From Candidatus Peribacterales bacterium (GTDB lineage Bacteria > Patescibacteriota > Gracilibacteria > Peribacterales > Peribacteraceae), in the NCBI GenBank assembly GCA_020059985.1, contig JAGVCI010000107.1:1-18734 (forward strand): a stretch of DNA of 18,734 nucleotides, read 5' to 3'. This document shows positions 13,683-18,734 of the stretch, in pieces. The position numbers and the translations under genes were made by a program. Under the pieces are notes generated by a model. It did not search any database. It worked only from the letters and a program-made list of their open reading frames with translations, and had not been told where the DNA came from. Position 1 is the stretch's first letter; the number at the start of each line of letters is the position of its first letter.

Positions 13683-13733
13683 GCTCTTCGAGCGCGTCAT
13701 AACCTGGACGATGGAGGTGCAATGCAGTTGCAT
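13656..13733 (-). CDS. Leader peptide of unit C
   Basis: 25 codons then TAA, beginning MQLHCTSIVQVMTRS and ending GGLRMHR. ATG 13733 is about 5 nt from the predicted transcript start and has no SD. Three Met, two His and three Arg codons, but no single residue dominates. Two Gly codons (GGG GGT) fall within the antiterminator arm. An in-frame upstream extension to ATG 13850, with an AAGGGG before it, is possible but would run through the promoter. Confidence 0.45.
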   Translation of the reverse strand: MQLHCTSIVQVMTRSKSEGGLRMHR

Positions 13734-13744
13734 CTGTTGGCGCG

Positions 13745-13774
13745 ATTCTAGGGAATACCCTCCATTTATGTCAA
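13745..13774 (-). promoter_or_regulatory. Strong promoter of attenuator unit C
   Basis: Minus strand -35 TTGACA (13769-13774), 18-nt spacer, -10 TAGAAT (13745-13750). The predicted start is near 13738. Confidence 0.75.
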
Positions 13775-13866
13775 GTTGAGCCATGTTCCTTTTGTTCGGG
13801 TGGCTCCGTAAGTATCCTCGTAACGGTTCGTCCCATTTATCGGTACCCATTTCGTAACCCCTTTCT

Positions 13867-15651
13867 ATGCATATCATTCGTCCTCACTATCGGCTTTTGC
13901 CTCTCTTTCTTCTCGTGCTTCTGTTCGGTGTCCTGCCGAACTTGTCTGCCGCTCGCATCTACGATGCGTCGCCGCTTCCGTACGAGGACAGTGCGTCATT
14001 TGATGCCGCCACCGCGGTGAGCGTCAGTGTGCTGACTGAAGAGGGAGTCCTCGAAGGAAACCCTGATGGAACATTTCGTCCTGGGGACTACCTCAATCGT
14101 GCAGAATTTATGAAGATCGTCATGCACTTCTACGCATCGGATGATGCGGTGGATCTGCGTTGCTTCCCCGACGTTGCTTCGAACGTGTGGTACGCAGAGC
14201 CTGTGTGCCGCGCGAAGCAGTACGGCATCGTGCGTGGAAACGCTGACCCAGATCTAGCCGAAAACCTCTGGAGGTTCGAGCCGACGCGACGCGTGCAGTA
14301 TGAAGAGGCGATCAAAGTTCTCGTGAAGATCTTTGCGATCCCGTCAGCGGATGGCGAAGGAGATCATTGGTATGTGCCGTACCTCGATGCTGCGGCTGAA
14401 CGGAATTTGACTCTTCCTGGTCTCGCCGTGGGTGACACGCTCACACGCGGAGAGATGGCGCGGCTCACTGCCCGTTTCTTTGCGCACAGCGAAGGAGACT
14501 TGCAGGCGTTCCTTAATGCTGAGCAAGGAGCGGTGAACGAATTCTGTGAACCGTACGTGTGTAAGGACGGAACAATTGTTCCTGCATGCACTCCGGACGG
14601 GCATCAGATCAATTACTTTGCTGAGCCGTGTCTCACACATGGTGGCCAGGTGACTGATGACGAAGATCCTGTCGATCAAGACGGGGATGAGGATGAAAAC
14701 GACAACGATAATGCCACGTTCGACCCGCTCCCGGGGACGAACACCTCCGCAAACATTCTTCTCCTCGGGGAGACGTCCTCCATCATGGGTGCGGCGACGC
14801 TCTTCTCGAATAGTGAGCCAGTCGACATCCGCGATATCCTTGTGATCCTCGAAAATCCGTCGGATTCTGTCGATCACTTCTTGGTCTACATGCAGGATGA
14901 CGGCGAATACCTCGGACGCGCGTCGCGCGACGTCACCCGCGGAACCAATTACTACCGTTTGCACCTTCCGTCCTCCGCTCGCATGGTCGACCGACGTGAA
15001 GAATTCCAGTTCTACGTCCGTGCGGTGACCAAAGGTTTCCACGATGGTGGGGAAAGCGGAGAGATCGTGGAGATTGATAGTCTTCGCCTAGAGGGAAATG
15101 GCGTCTGGTCGAGCGAGTCGTTCGGACAGAGTACGACCGATGACTATGCTGCATTCGAGACATCTCGCTCGCGCATTACACGCATCGCCAATGCTGGTGA
15201 TACCGAGGACACGCTCTTCTCAGGAAACAACATCACCCTCGGTTCGTTCCGCCTGGAAGGCGAAGTCGGTGATGGTGATGGCAGTGCGAAACTCCATATC
15301 ACGAACCTCGATGTCACCATCGAGCAGCATGGAGGAGTCGTGGTCTCCGACGTCACACTTGGTGCTGATGGAACAACCGAGAGACACAATTGTTCCGTCG
15401 CTTCCAATATGATCACTTGTGCGTCCATTCCGGAGTCCTTCACATCCTTCGATGACGTGGATCGCGTGATGACGTTCTACGGAGATGTCACGGTTCCCGA
15501 TTCCGCAAGCAGCGCGCACCTCCGTTTGAAGATCAACGATCCTGGAACGACCGTCAGCGCTGGCGATGTCACGTGGACAGACGGCACGTCCGTCTTCACC
15601 TGGCTCGCATCTGGCTTCCCGGTCGCCGTGAGCACGAACTACATGAGATAG
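13867..15651 (+). CDS. Secreted SLH-domain surface protein with acidic linker and beta-rich C-terminus
   Basis: 594 aa. A signal peptide (1-28, RPHYR then a Leu-rich core) precedes three SLH repeats (about 40-90, 98-155, 160-206; for example NPDGTFRPGDYLNRAEFMKI). A small Cys-containing segment follows (C227, C232, C241, C255: CEPYVCKDGTIVPAC), which resembles a Kazal-like or TIL-like knot but is not a clear match. Then come an Asp-rich, calcium-binding-like linker (263-282, DQDGDEDENDND) and a beta-rich region to the end that repeats a sandwich-like pattern (ILLLGETSSIMGAATLFS, ITLGSFRLEGEVGDGDG). SLH domains anchor to the cell wall or S-layer and the C-terminal region probably faces outward. 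SLH is N-terminal here but C-terminal in the protein at 4223-5533. No SD; TAACCCCTTTCT precedes ATG. Confidence 0.85.
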   Translation: MHIIRPHYRLLPLFLLVLLFGVLPNLSAARIYDASPLPYEDSASFDAATAVSVSVLTEEGVLEGNPDGTFRPGDYLNRAEFMKIVMHFYASDDAVDLRCFPDVASNVWYAEPVCRAKQYGIVRGNADPDLAENLWRFEPTRRVQYEEAIKVLVKIFAIPSADGEGDHWYVPYLDAAAERNLTLPGLAVGDTLTRGEMARLTARFFAHSEGDLQAFLNAEQGAVNEFCEPYVCKDGTIVPACTPDGHQINYFAEPCLTHGGQVTDDEDPVDQDGDEDENDNDNATFDPLPGTNTSANILLLGETSSIMGAATLFSNSEPVDIRDILVILENPSDSVDHFLVYMQDDGEYLGRASRDVTRGTNYYRLHLPSSARMVDRREEFQFYVRAVTKGFHDGGESGEIVEIDSLRLEGNGVWSSESFGQSTTDDYAAFETSRSRITRIANAGDTEDTLFSGNNITLGSFRLEGEVGDGDGSAKLHITNLDVTIEQHGGVVVSDVTLGADGTTERHNCSVASNMITCASIPESFTSFDDVDRVMTFYGDVTVPDSASSAHLRLKINDPGTTVSAGDVTWTDGTSVFTWLASGFPVAVSTNYMR

Positions 15652-15656
15652 TTTGT

Positions 15657-15748
15657 AGCTTGTTAGCTTCTTAGGGTTCATCAATGCAGAATAACATTCT
15701 GGTTGATGTCATCCCTAAGAAGCTAACTTCCTAACTAGCTAACAAGCT
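15657..15748. repeat. Long imperfect palindrome between convergent genes
   Basis: The left arm AGCTTGTTAGCTTCTTAGGG (15657-15676) is the reverse complement of CCCTAAGAAGCTAAC (15713-15727) plus AAGCT (15744-15748). The right arm is interrupted by 16 extra bases that repeat GCTAAC. An inner hairpin sits at its centre: ATCAA/TTGAT and CAGAAT/ATTCTG (15680-15707). TTTT follows on the plus strand. It probably acts as a bidirectional terminator for the SLH gene and the helicase; the nested form and partial duplication also fit a mobile palindromic element. Confidence 0.7.
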
Positions 15749-15751
15749 GTT

Positions 15752-18052
15752 TTAGAGGGGTTTGAGCGGTGCAATGCTCAAGGCAAAACTCTTGCGCTCT
15801 CCGGAATCGAAATGGATCTCCGCGATATCACCACGGCGACCGACCACGGTTCCCGCGCCAAACACGGGGTGCATGACGCGCGCGTTCTCGGCAAAGACTT
15901 CCTCTTGGTTCGTGTCATCCCCCAAGTTCAACTCTTGATTGAACTCGATGTCGAATGGGTCCTTCTTCTGCGTGTGTTGCTTGAATGGCTGCAGAGAACT
16001 CTGGAGCGCTTTCTGTCTGCCTTTCTCCGAGACCCATGCAAACACGCTCAGGATGTCATCGCTCCTGCGTTCGATCGTATCTTCAGGTAAGTCGTCGAGG
16101 AATCTACTCGGTGAATTCTGCTGTGTCTTTCCCCAGAGCATGCGAGCGCGTGCAAAGAACATGGTGAGGTGCGTTTTGGCCCGCGTCATCCCGACGTACA
16201 TCAACCGTCGCTCTTCTTCGAGCTGCTCTTTGTCGAACTGACTATTCGAATGCGGGAAAATTCCTTCTTCACAACCCGCGATCACGACGTGTTCGAATTC
16301 GAGACCCTTACAGAGGTGAAGCGTCATCAGCGTGAGTGCATCATCACGAGTGTCGTTGAGCTTATCGACCTCGGAGACGAGTGCGACTTCTTCCAGGAAA
16401 CTCGTGAGCGAAGTTTTGGGCTCCAAGGTGTCGTACTTATGCATCACCGAGAGAAGTTCTTGGACGTTTTCCCAGCGTGTCTCGCCCTCTTCGGTGTCAT
16501 CACGGAGCCAGGTCTCCATATCCACGACATCGAGGAGTGATTTTGTGATCTGCGACACGACTGCGTGCTGCGATTCGTCCCTCAAACTCTCGATGATCGT
16601 CACGAACGACGCGATTCGGTGCTTCGCGGCATCTGCGATGCCGTCGATGTCGTTGATACTCCTGAGGCAATCCCAGAGCGGCAGATTTTTCTCGGTGCCG
16701 AATGCCTGTAGCCGCCCGATGGTGGTATCACCAATCTTACGCGAAGGCACATTGAGGATTCGGATCAGCGAGAGAGTGTCGTACGGATTCAAAATGACGT
16801 AGAGATACGCGAGCACGTCCTTCACTTCTCTGCGTGCGTAGAACTTCACACCACCGACGATGCGGTAGGGGAGTCCCGCGCGCATGCAGGCCTCTTCGAA
16901 GAGACGGGATTGTGCGTTCGTGCGATACAAGATCACCTGATCGTTGAGCGGGACGTGCGCGCCACGCAGACCCTCGACCCGACGAATCGCTTCTTCCGCT
17001 TCTTTCCGTTCGTGCTCCACCTCGTGCACCGTGATCTTCGGTCCGTCTTTGCGGTCACTCCACATTTTCTTCTCCGGTCTGTGCGGGTTCGCTTCGATCA
17101 CTTTGTCTGCGGCAGTGAGGATCAACTGTGTAGAGCGGTAGTTCTGCTCCAGCTTAATGTGCGTGGCGTCCGGGTAATCTTTCTCGAACTCGAGAATATT
17201 TCGGATATCCGCACCGCGGAATGCGTAGATGGATTGATCCGGGTCGCCGATCACGAGAAGGTTGCGATACTTCTGTGCGAGGAGCGTGATGAAGAGGTAC
17301 TGCGCGTGGTTTGTGTCCTGGTACTCATCGACATGCAGATACCGCCAGGTCTCTTGGTACCGATCGAGAATCTCCGGCACTTCGTGGAAGAGCCGCACGG
17401 TCTCGAGGATCAGGTCGTCGAAGTCGAGCGCATTGGCGGAGCGCAGTGCTGCCTCGTAGCGGCTATAGGCCGTGGCGATTTTGTGCATGCGATCCGATGT
17501 CGCTTGGGCTGCCGCTTCCCTCGGACCAAGCGCTTCGCACTTGAAGCGGCCGACGTAGGAGAGCGCTGCACGCGCTTTCAATTCTTTGTCGTCGACGTTC
17601 ATCTCTTTGAGGACGTTCTTCATGATCTTCTCCTGGTCGTCGCTGTCGTAGATCACGAAACTGCGGTCACGACCGAGCCGCTCGATATCGCGGCGGAGAA
17701 TGCGTGCGCAGATGGAGTGAAATGTTCCCATCACGGGGAGTCGTCCGGATTTATTTCCAAATTCCTCGATCGCGGACTCACCCTGTGTGATCGCGAGGAG
17801 ACGCTTAATACGCTCCTTCATTTCGTTTGCCGCTTTGTTCGTGAACGTCACCGCGAGGATTTGCCATGGCTGCACGCCGTCCTGCATCAGTCTCGCAATC
17901 CTGTGTGTGAGTGCCCTCGTTTTACCGCTCCCCGCACCAGCGAGAATCAAAAGGGGACCGCCCGTGTGGGCGACCGCGGCCTGTTGGGGCTCGTTGAGCG
18001 GCGCGTAGATGGGATCGATCTTGATCGTCACCCCGTAAGTATAGGGATGCAT
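15752..18052 (-). CDS. pcrA: Superfamily 1 DNA helicase, UvrD/PcrA type
   Basis: 766 aa, a 3'-5' ATP-dependent helicase for repair, replication restart and removal of recombinase or stalled polymerase. Seen: Q-motif LNEPQQAAV (19-27), Walker A AGAGSGKT (38-45), motif Ia VTFTNKAANEM, motif II VDEYQDTN (241-248), motif III GDPDQSIYAFRGA (269-281), motif IV EQNYRST (302-308), motif V TLHLCKGLEFEHVVIAG (577-593; Leu-Cys where Ser-Ala is usual) and motif VI EEERRLMYVGMTRAK (612-626). The C-terminus VMHPVFGAGTVV...IHFDSGERKSF (727-755) is the Tudor-like domain of PcrA that binds RNA polymerase. The length is normal. ATG 18052 is used; GTG 18031 lies 7 nt after a TATACT (18038-18043) and could be a leaderless start. 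Confidence 0.95.
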   Translation of the reverse strand: MHPYTYGVTIKIDPIYAPLNEPQQAAVAHTGGPLLILAGAGSGKTRALTHRIARLMQDGVQPWQILAVTFTNKAANEMKERIKRLLAITQGESAIEEFGNKSGRLPVMGTFHSICARILRRDIERLGRDRSFVIYDSDDQEKIMKNVLKEMNVDDKELKARAALSYVGRFKCEALGPREAAAQATSDRMHKIATAYSRYEAALRSANALDFDDLILETVRLFHEVPEILDRYQETWRYLHVDEYQDTNHAQYLFITLLAQKYRNLLVIGDPDQSIYAFRGADIRNILEFEKDYPDATHIKLEQNYRSTQLILTAADKVIEANPHRPEKKMWSDRKDGPKITVHEVEHERKEAEEAIRRVEGLRGAHVPLNDQVILYRTNAQSRLFEEACMRAGLPYRIVGGVKFYARREVKDVLAYLYVILNPYDTLSLIRILNVPSRKIGDTTIGRLQAFGTEKNLPLWDCLRSINDIDGIADAAKHRIASFVTIIESLRDESQHAVVSQITKSLLDVVDMETWLRDDTEEGETRWENVQELLSVMHKYDTLEPKTSLTSFLEEVALVSEVDKLNDTRDDALTLMTLHLCKGLEFEHVVIAGCEEGIFPHSNSQFDKEQLEEERRLMYVGMTRAKTHLTMFFARARMLWGKTQQNSPSRFLDDLPEDTIERRSDDILSVFAWVSEKGRQKALQSSLQPFKQHTQKKDPFDIEFNQELNLGDDTNQEEVFAENARVMHPVFGAGTVVGRRGDIAEIHFDSGERKSFALSIAPLKPL

Positions 18053-18079
18053 GGCTCAGACTTCCTCAGGAAATCTCGC

Positions 18080-18304
18080 TTATTCTTCCTTATGGTCTAG
18101 ACCGAAGTGCTGTCGGAAACTCTGCGGCTTGTCTGCTGGGTCCAATTTTTTCCCGCCCTTCGTGAGATCAGCGAGCATCTGTTCTATCGTCGTCGCATTA
18201 GCGCCCGCAATCTCCATCACTTTCCCAACGCCTCTTTCGGATTGCATCGAACCCTCACGTTCTTTGTGCAGGAATTCCAAGCCCTCAGGAGTGAATGCGA
18301 CCAT
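18080..18304 (-). CDS. Small hypothetical protein (74 aa) upstream of the helicase
   Basis: 74 aa from ATG 18304, not recognised. Soluble and charged: MVAFTPEGLEFLHKEREGS, then a Gly/Ala-containing helix VMEIAGANATTIEQMLADL and a basic tail GGKKLDPADKPQSFRQHFGL. TTG 18352 would add 16 residues, but a CTTCCCCCTACTCGT tract directly before ATG 18304 matches other starts here. It is 27 nt upstream of the helicase ATG in the same direction, so they may be co-transcribed. Confidence 0.6.
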   Translation of the reverse strand: MVAFTPEGLEFLHKEREGSMQSERGVGKVMEIAGANATTIEQMLADLTKGGKKLDPADKPQSFRQHFGLDHKEE

Positions 18305-18350
18305 ACGAGTAGGGGGAAGATTGCACGCAGTATGGTCTCGTAAACTTGAC

Positions 18351-18400
18351 AAAGATACGGGTTTCCCGTGTACAGACTTCTTGGCTCTCTGAAAGCCAAA
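18351..18400 (-). promoter_or_regulatory. 5' leader with two hairpins upstream of the 74-aa gene
   Basis: After a -10-like TATAAT at 18407-18412 (minus strand, no clear -35) the predicted leader of about 95 nt carries TTGGCT/AGCCAA (18380-18398) and ACGGG/CCCGT (18357-18369, TTT loop). No leader ORF with ATG is present. The function is unknown; it may be a regulatory leader. Confidence 0.35.
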
Positions 18401-18406
18401 TCGGCT

Positions 18407-18412
18407 ATTATA
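18407..18412 (-). promoter_or_regulatory. Possible -10 box for the 74-aa gene and helicase
   Basis: Consensus TATAAT on the minus strand, in AT-rich DNA just downstream of the 18459-18734 gene. No matching -35 or TGn was found, so the call rests on the hexamer alone. Confidence 0.35.
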
Positions 18413-18458
18413 TGAACTTTACGATGAGTTTTTTGTGTTTTGTAAAACACATCTGTGT

Positions 18459-18734
18459 CTATTTTTTGAAGGGCGTGAACGCCGCCAGTTTTTCTACCAG
18501 GGAGTCTGGTTCACTCGCGAGTTGTTTTTGCTCAGACGTATTCAAGTTGATATTTCGGATGCTCGCTTTTTTGAGGAGTACCTCCTTCAGCATTTCTTCA
18601 TCGAGGCCTTCCGCTTTCTGCAAAGTTTTTACTCCGTCCTTCATGATGAGTGCTTCGAACGCGTTTCGGTTGGAGATGTGGGAATAGAGATGAGCGATGA
18701 GATCGATCACGCCCTCGCGTTCCTGTGGGTCCCA
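18459..18734 (-). CDS. Hypothetical protein, C-terminal part (5' end outside window)
   Basis: The frame is open to the right edge: WDPQEREG precedes GTG 18710, and these residues look coding, so the protein probably continues beyond the window (at least 91 codons visible). Not recognised. A helical, charged protein: VIDLIAHLYSHISNRNAFEA, LIMKDGVKTLQKAEGLDEEM, LKEVLLKKASIRNINLN, ending EKLAAFTPFKK. No membrane helix in the visible part. A perfect 7-bp GTGTTTT/AAAACAC hairpin lies about 15 nt past the stop but lacks a T tract. Confidence 0.55.
   Translation of the reverse strand, partial: WDPQEREGVIDLIAHLYSHISNRNAFEALIMKDGVKTLQKAEGLDEEMLKEVLLKKASIRNINLNTSEQKQLASEPDSLVEKLAAFTPFKK

Noticed and set aside
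13656..13850. 64-codon minus-strand ORF from ATG 13850, with AAGGGG 7 nt upstream
   Set aside because: It shares the frame of leader peptide C but would run through the TTGACA/TAGAAT promoter, and no promoter is seen upstream of it. The short form is preferred, though the SD-like AAGGGG keeps it possible.
16910..18100. 396-codon plus-strand frame opposite the helicase
   Set aside because: Antisense shadow of a gene with all helicase motifs.
1..18734. Alternative genetic code (TGA as glycine, as in Gracilibacteria)
   Set aside because: TGA ends rsmA, the sensor kinase and the 44-aa gene at sensible places, and for rsmA it is directly followed by the comEC start.

Overview
The window looks like chromosome from a Candidate Phyla Radiation (Patescibacteria) bacterium, possibly Peregrinibacteria/Peribacteria. 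This is inferred from several things: secreted S-layer-homology (SLH) and PKD-domain proteins, histidine kinases with CPR-style H-boxes, a ComEC without its usual hydrolase domain, a free-standing Hcp-like protein, TGA used as a normal stop (so not code 25), and almost no Shine-Dalgarno (SD) sequences. No rRNA, tRNA, insertion sequence, phage gene or CRISPR array was seen.

Layout. 1-790: the tail of an Hcp-like protein and a small membrane protein, converging on a shared terminator. 1005-5533: a large secreted subtilase with four PKD domains between two copies of one beta-sandwich, converging with an SLH surface protein. 5777-9181: a Tyr/Ser-rich secreted protein, a CHASE-PAS histidine kinase overlapping its response regulator, and a membrane-anchored protein that resembles a histidine-kinase DHp domain alone. 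9266-12062: a membrane-anchored methyltransferase, then comEC and rsmA/ksgA on the minus strand. 12115-13774: a dense cluster of very small genes and RNA structures. 13867-18052: a second SLH protein, a long palindrome, and a UvrD/PcrA helicase. 18080-18734: two small minus-strand hypothetical genes, the last cut by the window edge.

The most interesting region is 12115-13774. Three times within 1.7 kb the same order appears: a good sigma70-type promoter, a 20-25 codon ORF starting at or within about 6 nt of the predicted transcript start, an intrinsic terminator 20-31 nt after its stop codon, a competing antiterminator stem whose 5' arm lies in the last codons of the peptide or at its stop, and then a small uncharacterised gene. 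The first leader peptide has 7 aromatic residues in 22. This is the logic of ribosome-mediated attenuation, but applied to three small proteins of unknown function (82, 117 and 44 aa). The 44-aa product is strongly cationic and Trp/Arg-rich.

A second theme is translation initiation. Most starts lack an SD and are instead preceded by a C/U-rich tract, and several genes look leaderless. The 44-aa gene is the clear exception, with a strong SD. All function calls come from reading motifs by eye; no database or folding computation was run.
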